Assembly (NCBI GenBank): GCA_963513935.1
Contig: OY740773.1
Span: 102,223,291-102,287,290, forward strand
Direction: 5' to 3'
DNA length: 64,000 nucleotides
Source: Aphrophora alni
Lineage: Eukaryota > Arthropoda > Insecta > Hemiptera > Aphrophoridae
Shown here: one piece after another, positions 47,301 through 61,000 of the stretch
How positions within the stretch are numbered: position 1 is the stretch's first letter
How the letters are laid out: each line of letters opens with the position of its first letter
Program-made: the position numbers and the translations under genes
The notes under the pieces: model-generated
What the model saw: the letters and a program-made list of their open reading frames with translations, nothing else
What the model was told of the DNA's origin: nothing
Database searches by the model: none

Positions 47301-49394
47301 TAGGCCTAGTAGAAATGAGGTGGGAGAACTAGTTGGCCTTGAAAAGATGAAGTATTCATGTGTTATCGGATCCATGCACCTCTACACCAAACACTTATCA
47401 TACACATTTTACTATCTCGTGTAAAGTAAATGACTGGGAAAAACTTCTTTTTTTTTCCAAAATTGATGTATTTATAAATATTTTTATTTATTTATTATTC
47501 TTTTAATCAAAAGTAATTATTGATGATTGTCAAACTAAAAACCAAATGTCTTATCTATATTTTACCATTTTTAATTAGTTTTCTTCTGTGTTGTGTTATC
47601 GGCAAAATATTATGTAGAGTATATTATTATGTTAGTCAGTTTCAGTAAATAGGCTACCTACTTTACATACCAAACGTATAAATCAAATAATGTAGAAACA
47701 GAACTTTTTTTAATCAAAAACACATAGAAAATCGGTAGACCACATTCTATATTTAATTACTCGTACCTCCTACTCCTTAAAAATTAAGTATAATTGAAGC
47801 ATGTTTGTACATAGTTAAATGGTCAAATTTATTCCTTTGAAGAAGTTTATGCTAAAATAATGAAATTAGTAACCACTCCTGCAGAACTTTAAATCCAGAA
47901 TCAATATTTTTAACAAACTAATATACTCTACTGTAAATGAAAATATAATTACATATGTTCCATTTTCTTTACATGTATCTATTCTCTTAATTAAATGTAT
48001 AAATAAAAAAAAAAAGAAAGAAAAAGCATCAAACCTATGTTGATACAAAAATCCAAAATTATATTTTAATTTTTTGTAAAATTTTAAAATAACTAAAATA
48101 CCTAATGATATTAATTAGCAGTATTTCAATAAAGTCACTCTTTTCCCAACTAAATGAGTGCTTATGAGTGTTCCTGAAATATTGCTGTACTTTTGCGAAA
48201 AAGAAAATCAACTGGACGCGTTGAAGAAATAACAGAATTTATTCAGTCTGAATAGATCACTGAACATGTTAGGTGTTCTCATAAAATGAAATTTTGTAAT
48301 ATGTTGGGGAGTTGAAAATTTGGATTGAGAACACTCGAAACAGATAATTTTGAAGAATATACATTTTGATAGTTCAGGCTGCGGATCATTTCTAAAGACC
48401 TGTTCTTTTTTTTATCGTTTGGGCATATTTGTCTGGCTCTATTTTCAAGAGATTTGTTAATTTTTTTATAACTACAAATTTAGGGATTCCTACTGAGCCA
48501 TAAAACCTAAACATAAAAATGTGTTTTCAAAATTTACTGTAACAATTTTGCTCAAATGTGGTAATTAAAAACTCAAAATAAACATATTTGTCACCATCTC
48601 TCTAAAAATGTTGTTTATAGAGATATCAAAATAAATAAATAAAATCACTGGTCCAACCAGATCTGAAACTCTCTAAATTGGTCACTTCACAAACTAAATG
48701 AAATCTGAGGGAAATCTTACACTTCATATCAGGCCATGATGCTTTCAACTTAACACTATGGCACTATTCCAAGGAAACTTGAAATGCAGACTATGTAATC
48801 AGCACCTAGAAACTGCAGAACACATACTTCGAAAATGTGAAGCCTTAGGACGTAGAAGACTAATATCTAATAATAATAATAATAATAATCTAATCTAACA
48901 CATTATCTTTAGTTGTAATCAGCACAAACTTCTAAAAAACAACTACGAATACAAGTTCGACAAAAACCTAACAGAGAAGCGTGACAAATTAAATGTTCAA
49001 GTATAATAAAATGAAATAAGTGGTCACATCACAATATTATAATCTAAAATGTATAAATGATAAGATAATAAACTTGTTACTGTTATAACAGATCGCTCCC
49101 GCCAATGTTCCAAAGGGAAGTAATAACACGCTGTTTCATCCAAACGTCCAAACTTCACGAAATTCCTTTACTCCATGAAATATTTTCAGAAGGCATAACT
49201 CAGCAGAGATTGATTCACATTCTTGTTCAGTGTCTTCCACGAATCATTCCCAATGTAGTTGTTAACAAAAGAGAGGTAAGCAATGTTAAAATCTTCTTCT
49301 TTAATCAATGTTTATTTTTCCCCCTTTGGGGTTTAATCAGAGAGAATTGAAAGATTTCTGTAAACTGATGTGGAATTCAAACTGGGTCTTGTAG

Positions 49395-49445
<51 letters not shown>

Positions 49446-52400
49446 CAAGGTCCATCATAAAATACTGACAAATTTGTTTATGGTTTAATTTTAGTAAGGA
49501 CAGACTTTAAAAGTGGTGGCTCTCGGAGGGAAGCCCAGATATAGGAGATATTTTTAGCCACACTCATCAGTCTAGCGATGTTGATACTCGTGTGAAATAG
49601 ATACTCGCAATACTCGGCTTCGAATGATTTCAATACTCGTATTATTAGTTCGACATCGAGTATCTGCGCAGAATGATTATGCGCATTATGTGTGTGTGTG
49701 TGTGTGTGTGTGTGTTATATTTCTATCTGTTAGACCAGTGGTTCCCAACCTTTTACGGGGCATCGCCCCTTTGTGGAAGATGACTCACACCTGTCGCCCC
49801 CTTCTCTTAATACTGTATACCTAATTTAATTTTAAGTAACGTGTCGTTATACAAATAATAGAGTATGTCATGTTATTCTGTTAAATGATTTATTACTATT
49901 TACAACAAATAATTAACCAATGCAGATGTGTCCAGAATTCTTCATCTCGCTATACTTCATCTCATGAGTTGGAGCTCAACCATAAACATTGGGTATCTTG
50001 TAAGCCTGTTGAAGATAACAAGTTTCAGAGAGTTATTTTATATTACATAAAAAATTATAAGCATTTGGGTTTGTGTGTGTGTGTAATTTTTAAGGCTGAT
50101 TTTCCGATAAAAATCGAAGAAAAAAAATAGTTCTCTCAAAAACTGCTTTAACGATTTTGATGAAATTTTAATATGTAATTCTCCTTTTGATCCTGAAGAA
50201 AATGACACCCCCGCATCTCTGTAAAAATTACAGTTCAAAGTAATTAGTTATTATTTCCTTTTAGCTACGAGTTTATTTGTTTGTAAAACGCTACCGTGTA
50301 TCCGCGACGGTAAAGATTCTACCCTACAGTACAGTTATATTTTTTCTGCCTTTTAATACTCACCACCCCCTGTCGCCCCCCTTAGAACCCAAATCGCCCA
50401 CTTGGGGGCGATCGCCCCCAGGTTGGGATCCACTGTGTTAGACTGATCCACCAAGTATTTATTTTTTTAAACAATATGTGATTGACACTTGTAATACGTA
50501 ATTAAATGTTATCCTGCCTCGACACAAATTCAGTAATTAAACGTTGAAACATTTCAAAATAATGTTGTTTTAATAAATAATTGGTATTCCTTTCAAACAC
50601 GAGAAGACACGCACGCCACCTACCGGAAAAAATGCACAACGGTAGCGATCTAAACAATAATTGCCTATAAACTATTTTAGACTTTCAACCAGATCAAAAT
50701 TAATTAAAGCCTTTTATCGAAATTTTAGACCTTTGTTACCCATATCAAAATTAATCTAAAGAATCCCACCTATCTATAAAAACCAATATTTATAAAAGAA
50801 CTATAGTAAAAAGAACGACTAAAAGAAATTTATCAACTTACAAGTGGACACGGAACGGCCTAGAAAGTTATATCAAATGGAAGATCGCCAGTATTTCGGC
50901 GATTATAATAACATTAAAGACGCTAGGGCAAAACAAACCTGGCCTATATATGAACCATATATTTCTGAGTATAAAATGTCACCTGAACATACAAAGAAAA
51001 CTTCAAAATTATTTAGTATTGATGATAAATACAACCAAAGTCGTATCTCAAAGATGGCGGAACAGACATAATATGTGACAGAAATCAAATAAGCCACACC
51101 CACCGATACAGCAATCACGTGACCAAAGTTTAGCCCACTAACTAATTTAAAGTGCGGGAAATTCCAACTAGTTTTAGATTAAGACCAAGGTGAAATCGTA
51201 TTTAGGAATAAGATAGTTTAAATTTAAAGGAAGTTATTTGGAACCCCTCTTAGTATGTCTTCAACAAATTTAAATGTATACCGTAATAGTAGAGTCAACA
51301 GTTTTAAATGAAGTTCTTAACAACTTCCTGCTTAACAAATTAGGGTCATGTATTCATTTTCATCAGTGCTACTAATCTTAATCAAGATCACAAAAAATAG
51401 ATAATGTTGAATCTCTATGGACGCTGTAACAATGATTTTTGGGAAGTTTGGTTGGGAGATCCCAAGCTTAATGGACGTTTCCTGACTCAGCTCCAATTTA
51501 ATGCAATTTAAATAAGTGGAAAAGTATATTTAAATTTTCTATGGAGTGCTGAGAAGTAACACAAATTAAAAGTGATAAGTAACAGTTGAAATTTTTCTAA
51601 AAAAAATCTACCAAGGAGCAGACATAATACAAGCTAGTTTCAACAACGTATTTGAGAACATTGGTGAGACCATTCCAATTTATATTTTTTTTTTTAAGTC
51701 ATCCTATATCCCCACTAATAGGCCTAAGTAGCCTACTATCATAAACTTTGAAGCATTAATACACAAAAGTGGAATAACTTATAACAAATATCATACTAAT
51801 TGAACTATTTTCTATATGTACACCGAGTATTCAAAAACATAGACTTTGTGAACGTTGTGATTGTTGTCTACCATCATTTCACCACTCATCATTTATTTAA
51901 AAAACTAATCGATTAATATTTTATTATTTTTTTTATATCTTTGTCAATATGTGTATAATTACCCCACTTCCTTGACAAATTTGCCGCACTGACCCTGTCC
52001 CGAGAGAAAGAAACTCAAGTGATAATTAATAATATTCCCCAAGATATAAACTCTAATTGATTGTGTTTTCTTGTAATTAATTGTATGTGTAGCCTATGTA
52101 TATGAATTTTTCACGAGAAACAGACTCTGAGTGATCTATTTTAAATAATTATGTGTTAAACCAATTCCTCCCAACCCGAGATAGTAAAACTCTAAAATGA
52201 ACTAATGAAATCTTTCCTTTATGTTATATTTACATAGGTTTATGAACTTTCAATAACCTCAGTGTAGTTAATAAGAGACATTTCCTTTTACATCTCAATT
52301 GTTTGATAATTTATTTTTATGTTAACTTCAAAATGATTTTATATATGTAGTCTACCGATTAAGTTCGAATGAACTCATAATTTTATTATTTGATGTTTCA

Positions 52401-55400
52401 AGACAATAAATGACTAATCTTTGTATTACAAATATTTTTTTTAAATTTTTTATCAAGGTAAATGATTATATGAGTTAATAATATAACAATATTTATAGAA
52501 GGGAAGTTTACATTCATTTCAACGTAAGTACAATTATTACCAACATTAATAATTTAGTTATTATTTAAAATAAGTTAGGGGCCTAATACTATATTTTTTA
52601 TAAAGATGGTAACCTATAAATATTTATTTAAATATAAGTAATAACAATTACTGTATGTAATTTATAGGTTTGTACTGTGTTTTATGTACAGTATATTAGT
52701 CTTTTATGTCAAAACTATTTTTGTATTATTTTCCCTTTATTTTTAGCATTCTTATGATTATCCGTGATTTTTGTTATCAGCAATGTCTGTGCCACCCAAT
52801 TTCGTGGATAATCGGGAGTACTACAATCAGCAATCTTGCTTCTTGTTAACCACGTGTTTTAAGTTGCTGTGAGATTATGTTGATTGTTTTTATAATGTGT
52901 TTTATCAAGTCGGAATAATTAATTTAATCATGAGGTGAAGTTTAGAAAATAATTGTGAAATTGATCGTGAGTTGATTAATAGTGATGCAAGTTCTTTGAG
53001 TTCTTTAACTCAGTCTGTGGCAGCAAATACATACCTAGTGATTCAGATGAAGATGAAGACAGTGAGGACAGCGGTGAAGATGATGGAAAATATGTTGATG
53101 AACAAAACAATGCCGTAAGTCTTAATTTTTGTATGGGCCTAGACCCAAAAAGTCCACTGAATAATGATCCTGATATAGAATTTATTGTACAAAATGATGG
53201 TGTAAATGACGTTGATGATGTTCATCCCGTAACTGTTGACTTTGCAATAGCCCTAGACCCAAATAATCCACTAAATAATGATGGCAATGTTTAATTTATT
53301 ACAAAAAATTACAATGAAAATGAAATGTATTCAATTGCTAACAATCCTAATGTACAATTTGTTGTACAGAACATTCATAACTATTATCAAGATGTTCAAA
53401 ACATATGGACCAACAGCAATAATATCCCACCAATTCATGACTTTACAGGCAAAGAGGAAATTTTATTCAATCAAATAACCCAATTGAAATATTTAGTGGT
53501 ATTTTTTATGATGTCCTGATGGAAAAAATAGTGACATGGATAAACAAACGAGGCAGTTTGTCAAAGACTGCCTCATACAAGGTTTAGTCAAATGAATTCT
53601 TGGACTCCTATCACTATAGAGGAACTGAAAAAGTTTCAAGGTTTGTGCCTCTTAGCACTTGCATAATTTCTACAATAGTGTTCAACTGGAAAAGGCACAA
53701 GGTACATCCAGAGAAATGGCACACTTTTGAGGCTGTGATAAAACTAATGGAGAAGTACCTTGGAAAAGTTGTGCCATTTACTTGCATAATTTCTACAATA
53801 GTGTTCAACTGGCTGAAAATCTAATGGACAAGAACACAAACATCTGTGGAACGCAGCAACTGAAAAGGTCTGGTAATCCAGTAGCAGTTACAAATGCAAA
53901 ATTAAAGAAAGGGGAATACATCAGCCGCCAAAAATTGGCACGTAACTGTCATGAAGTGGAAGGACAAGAGAAATGTCCTCACCATTTCACCATGCACGGA
54001 CCCAGTATGGAAAACGTTACAAAAGCAACAGGTAAAGTGACTCATAAACCCAGCATGGTTGTAGCTTATAACTGGAACATGAGAGAAATTGATCATAGCG
54101 ATCAAATGATCAGCTTACTACTCTACGCCGAGGAAAGTCTCCGGTGGTGCATAAAAATATTTTTCCACCTACTGGATATTGCTTTGTGGAATAGCATGTT
54201 CCAAGAATGGCAATAAGATTACGTATCTCAAGTTCCGAGATACAGTCATTGAACATTTTATTCAGGTGCAGCCAGTGCAACGCTTAGTTTCTGCCAGATC
54301 ATGCCAATGAAGCTGTAGAAAAGAGTAAGGTGTCTTGTATGCCAAGAGTCAAGGAATCAAAGGCAACAAATGTTTTATGTGTGTGCTATCTGCAAGGACA
54401 AGAATAATAAGTCATTTGGCCTTTGCATACAACAGTGTTTCAACTAGTGGCACAAGTAATGTATTCAGAACCGGTTTTAGTAACTATTATGAGAGGACTG
54501 ATCTTTTTTTTTTATTTTGTGTTATAGACAGACTCAGTGAAGTAAAGTAAGCCTTTAGTAATGCTTAGTATTTTTCTATATTTGTGTAATAAAAATTATA
54601 TAATTGTTTATTACATTTCTTACATCTTTATATTTTTATTGAAAATTAATTGTCTTGTGCTCAATGTTCTTTGGCTATACATAAGTGCCTCATATATGAG
54701 ACGCCTAATCTATAGCAGTTAATAAATTTTAATATTTCTTATATAGACCGGATGACTCATATTTGAGCCACACCTACAACTAATCTATACAAGAAGAAAA
54801 ATCCCTTATTTATAATTTAGATATAATGTAGTTGCTTTATATGATGAAAGAAATTATTATTATTTAAATTTAAATCTGGTCTGTGGTGGTGTCCACATAC
54901 TTGGCTACATGATCTACAGGCATGAACCAAAGTGCCTCTTTGGTGGCATGAACAGCTCTCTATGGTGTGCTGTGGATATAGACTGCCTGGCTCATATATG
55001 AGCCTCTTGGTAGCGAACGTGTTAAATCACAGATAACCTGATTTAAAAACTGTCTAGCAGGCTCAGGTAATTCTTAACCTGCTGCGACACCAGATTATTA
55101 TTATACAATAGTCCATATCAAACTTCAAATCCACATCTTAATTTTTGTGGTCATATTCTGTTTACGTTCAGACAAGAGCAATAGAAAGCATTTCAACATG
55201 TAGACAATCTCTTTTTCTGATTCCTTAAGCATACAAATTTGAAAATTAGTGAAAAAATCATGTTGTTTTTGTTTACCAATCTTTCTCTATAGTTGTTTAT
55301 AGGCCGAATAAGAAATACATTTTTCACATGAAGAGTTTGGTTGTTTTATTAGCCTTTAATTGAATTGGTATAAATCTATATCCTTATTATTTATATTTGT

Positions 55401-57998
55401 GCATTTCTTTTTGTAACATGTTAAATTTAATATTTCAGGAATTCATACCACTTTTAATCTGTACAATACATTTACATGATGAGCCAACAGAACGAGAAAC
55501 TCTTCTACATTGGTTGTTTAATCTAAAGAAAAGGCCTCAAGAAGATGAAAGACGATGTATATTGGCAGGTATTAATGCAATTAAAATTATTATTAAATCT
55601 ACGTAATTAATTTGAGTAAAATCTTCTGCCTATTCTAGTATTTTCTTATTATTTATATTTGTCGACATGTTTCGGAGTTCCTCCATCTTCGAGATTTAAT
55701 TTAGTACTGGATTCATTCGTTAAGGACATGTCTATATATACAGCTTTACCATGCCCCCTACCACCATGGTTCACTTACCACAAAGCTCCGTCTCCTGTGT
55801 TCACATGAAACCATGGTATAGAATCCTATCTAAGGACACAAGGCTTTTGTTGGTTGTGGGTACAAATTCTACCTAATACACAAGGCTTTTGTTGGTTGTA
55901 GGTACAAATTCTACCTAATACACAAGGCTTTTGTTGGTTGTAGGTACAAATTCTACCTAATACATAAGGCTTTTGTTGGTTGTGGGTACAAATTCTACCT
56001 AATACACAAGGCTTTTGTTGGTTGTAAGTACAAATCCTACCTAAAACACAAGGCTTTTGTTGGTTGTAGGTACAAATTCTACCTAATACACAAGGCTTTT
56101 GTTGGTTGTAGGTACAAATTCTACCTAATACACAAGGCTTTTGTTGGTTGTAGGTACAAATTCTACCTAATACATAAGGCTTTTGTTGGTTGTGGGCACG
56201 AATCCTACCTAAGACACAAGGATTTTTTTCTGTACAGTTTGTTCTACTCCAACTTGTGGTAGGGCCTGCTATAAATAAACTGTGGTTATTTCAAAACAAA
56301 ATTGCACAAAACACACCAATTTTACAAGTCTTTTTTTGTAAAAGTGAAGTAAAAAAATTATATAAATTGCCTAACAAAAAAAGTTTTCCATTTAGAAAAT
56401 ACATTTTTGGTTGCTTCACTATATCACTTTAAACTCTGAATTTTCTCACGTAAAAACTCAAAATTATAAAAAAAAATATATCGTAATTTGTAACACAAAT
56501 TTCTACATTTAATAAAAGCCTATAATTTTACTAACAAATAAAAGTTACAGAAATTTTTTTTTAAAATAAAAATTTAATTATATGTTAAAATAATATTTTA
56601 AAGTAATTTAAATGAATACAAGAGGTTTTTCTAACAAAATTTAGAATTTTTCTAAAGTATAAAATAACAAAAGTAAAATTTATTGACAAAATAACAGTCC
56701 ATAAAAATATCATTGAATATATGACAGTTCTCAAAAAAGGTAAAGCAATAAATAATAAATTTTATTAATAAAATAACAGTCAATGGAGTAAACAGAAAAC
56801 TCTAAATAACTGCACAACAAACAAAAGAAACTAGGTTAGGTGTATGCAACTATATTCTACGGATAGAGAAATACAACTGTCATGAGGTGGAATGACAAAT
56901 ATAGGCGCCAAATAGAAGGTTATTTGCAGTACGCATTATTGCCGCTAGGTGGTCATTCTACAAACAAACAGAAAACATATTGTAGTTTAGATTATGACCG
57001 TAAGATATCACCACTTATCAGATAATTGACTTTGTTTACATTAATGTCAAAAGATGTCACATGATGACTGTACCTATTAGGGCTGTGCCCGTTAACGGGT
57101 AACAGCTAACCATCAACATTGACCACCGTCAACGATCAACGCAAGTGACGCATCAGTGGTTGTTTGTTAGCAACAGCGGCCCACTCAATGCACGCACACC
57201 CAGCTACACGTACGCCTCTCAGTCGTCTGTTAGTTTAGTTAAGCAACTAAAGCGAATCAATTAACGTCAACGTTTATTCATCAACTGAATCAACGTATGT
57301 TTTTGCTGTAGAGTACTATTTTACTGTTTGTTTTTCACTAAATCTAAAACTGCATAAAACGACGACTGGTTAATACGAAAATAGTGTGGTGTAAATAACC
57401 AACGTGATTTTATTTTATCACGCATTGGAATTATTGTAATACTTGATTATAATAACTGATTAATTAACTAGTAAATAGTAATACAAATATTTCCAAAACT
57501 TATTCCTCTGTAAATAATCAGTTTTTATTTATCTAAGAAACAGCGACAGTCGATTGATGACTAGAGCCTTCTCACTTCTCACTGAACACATGCACTGCAC
57601 ACCTGCACATTGCACACCTGCACACTGAACAAACCAAGACGCTTGGTCTTCTGTTCTGTCTGACAGGTTAACGTTAGCAGTTTTTTTCAACAGTTAATCA
57701 TGCTCAACGTTAACTGGTGTTGACATTGACCATTGTTAGCGTTAACGCCCACCACTAGTACCCATGTGGGAACAAACATCACACGACGTCCATACTACTT
57801 TGGGACTTGTGCTTAGTAATGCTGTACTCTTCAACAGGTTAAGCCATAAGTATTATATAATTTTTAAATCCTTTTTTTAAAAGTTTAATTTATTATTTAA
57901 ATTCTTTCTTTTAAATAATTTTACCAAATTCAAATTTCTTTAATGTAATAATAAAAATTATTTTATTCAGGGTCAAAACAAAATATCTATTTTAAATA

Positions 57999-58045
<47 letters not shown>

Positions 58046-61000
58046 TATGTTTTCTTTTGTTGGTTTAAATTCAAATTTATATACATTACACTGTATATGA
58101 AATATTTAACAAATTATAAAAAAGTATTACTATTCTGTTATTGCCGAAAATCTGTAAATTACTAGTAAAACATATAGTTTTAAAACATTATATTTCTTCT
58201 TATTCATTTGGTTTGTTTAATGTTTTCAGGAGTAGTAGGCCTGGCTAGAGTATCAAGCCAAGCTATGATAGAATCTGAATTGTTACCTCAGTGTTGGGAA
58301 CAGATTAGCCATCGTTACGTTGAAAGGAGATTATTGGTTGCTGAAGCTTGCAGTGCGCTAGCACCTTATATTTCTGTACGTATTGTTTGTCAGATACACC
58401 AACTCATTCATAGCTCAGTATTTCAGTTGTACAAAATAGTATTTTCTGAGTACTTTCCTCCAGAAAAAAAAGTCATGCTCTTATATTTCAAAATGTTAAT
58501 ATCATGGAGACAAATAATTGTAAACATGGGACACCTTCCAACCAGTAATAAATTAATAAATAGTAATTTAATTTAATAATAATAATTTAATTCGAAAATA
58601 ATTATAATTTAATTTAAATAATAGCAATGTAATTAAATGTAATAATATTTCAATTTAGGTATAAGGGTTGTTAGATTTATTCATAATAGTGAAAATGTAA
58701 TATTAATAAAGTGAACTTTCGTTAAAAACATTTGTGTGGGAAACAAGCATAGAAGAATGTTCTAGAAGAAAGGAGGGATTTAACATTGCAGATGTGGTTA
58801 AGAGGGGTGAGACATATCCATATATGGTCATAAAAGTGATGATTCTGAGAATAGAACTTGTTTTTAGCAAGGGTGGCAAGGTTCCCACGGGGGTCAGTAA
58901 AGTCTCGTCTTGTTTTTGGTATAGAATAGAAGTATTTTATTATTATACATTTTTCGGACATTTGCCATCATTTGTGTGTTAAAAATTCAAAACATGACTT
59001 TTCGGGAATAAGAATCAATTCCCATTATCAAGTGACTAAAAGCTAAAGAAACATGAAACTAGAAACTAAGCCTATGTGAGAAGTAAAATTAAATAAGAAT
59101 ACCACCAACCTTAATATCTAAGCATGCATCTCAGAGCTGAAACTGAGAAGTCAAAAAACACAATCACGGTAAACACACAACTAGCGGCAAGTACGTGTTG
59201 TTGTATCAAAGATACAGCAACAAGTGACGTGGTCCAGAAGGCGTGACAAACCTTCTGGACCACGTCTTTTCTTTAGTTTCTAGTCACTTAATAACGGGAA
59301 TTGATTCTTATTCCCGAAACGTTGTGTTTTGAATTTTTTTACACACCAATGATGGCAAATGTCCGAAAAATGTATAATAATAAAATTGAACTTCCATCAT
59401 TAACAAATAGAAGTATGTTACGTTTAGACTGAACAATATTTAAACAACGTTTAAAAAGTTAGAAGTTATATCACAAAGAAATTTAAAGTTAATTAAAGTG
59501 AATAATAATCAATAATATGAGAATTTAATAATGTGAATAAATAAACTTTGACAAGTCTTTTCATAATGAATCAGATATGCGAGTACAGTGAGTTTTTTAT
59601 AAAGTGAAGCTGAAAAATTTGGACAAAAAATATGTAAGTACAGTGAAAACGTCACGATAATAACATTTCTATAAATGATAATATTTTAATTGCATTTGTG
59701 AAATATTTAAGTTTAGGAGATACAAGACTTTTTTCTTCTAATGTAAAGATAAAATTTCAGGTTAAATTTTTTAGGTTAAGATGTTTCTTTGTTTTGTTGC
59801 TTTAGTCAAATACATAAAATTGTACAAAAAATGATTTTCTAAACAAATTATTTAAGAAAATCTGTTTTGTTGGAGTTATCGGAGATTGCGAATGTTGAAG
59901 TACAGCAGAGTCAAGTAAGAATTCACAACTCAAGGTTTTTTTTTGTATAAAAGAGCTTAAACTTAAATTTTAAAAATATTTATTTTTGTAACACATCTCA
60001 TTACAAAAATCTAGAGCATGAACTATCTGTTCTTTTATTTACTATGTACCTCAGGGGCTCACTAGTAGTGAATACTAGTGTTGCAATCCTGAATTACCCT
60101 ATCTGTATCTACACATTTCTTTATCTAGTCTTGGGTTATATCCCTCTCTTTTGTATTTCCTTTAACATCTCTCTTCACCAACTTTTTTTCTTTTCCGACC
60201 CTGATCCTATTAAAGTATTTGAGGGCTGGGGGTCTCTATTTTATTTCTTTTAACATTTTTCACCTTTAAACAACAAGGAAAACAAAAAATTGATTACTTG
60301 GCTAGAAATATGTCAGCAAAGATTTGAAAAAAACAGTCAGCAAAGATCTTGTGATCATCATGAGTATAGCTGGTAGAGGTTCAGTTAAGAATGAGGCTCT
60401 ATTTGACCAAGTATCGAGTACCTTTAAAAAATAATTCATGTGTTTAATCCTTTTAGGACTGACTGACAACATATTGTTCCACAATGTGTTTTATCTTTTA
60501 AGAAATCCATTGCTGTAATATACTTTAAGAAAGCACAAAAATATTTTTCATGGTGCCATAAGACAAAGTTTTTTTTCATGGTGAATTTTTAGAATATCTT
60601 TTATATGGTACCTAATTTTTTACTCGCTGTTGATTTTATAAGAGGAGGTTGATATACACCTTTTCTCGTATAATCTTGGGTTAAATCGCTCTCATCTTTC
60701 CTATCAGGTCTTTTTTGACCAACTCTGTTCTTTTCCGACCTTGACATTTTTAGAGTATTCGAGGGCTAGGTGTCTTTATTTTATGTTCTTTCTTCCTTTT
60801 TTTTTATTATGTGGTAATAACCAAGAGATTTTTTACCTTAAAACAAACAAAATCATCAAATTTGCGTTGTTTTGTGTCTCTCTCTAATTTAGAACAAGAG
60901 ATATTAAGCCGTTCTGGTATTTTTGAACACTTTGTATATTTATTTACAGTGTTATAAATATATTTGAAAAATAAGATAACTATTATTCTTTAAAAAATTT

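Noticed and set aside
53030..54545. Domesticated piggyBac gene
   Set aside because: Frameshifts, stops and a missing block break the frame, so there is no sign of a preserved protein.
55836..56220. Regularly spaced repeats that could suggest a CRISPR array
   Set aside because: Units are head-to-tail 42-bp copies with no unique spacers, in an intron of a eukaryotic gene; it is a minisatellite.
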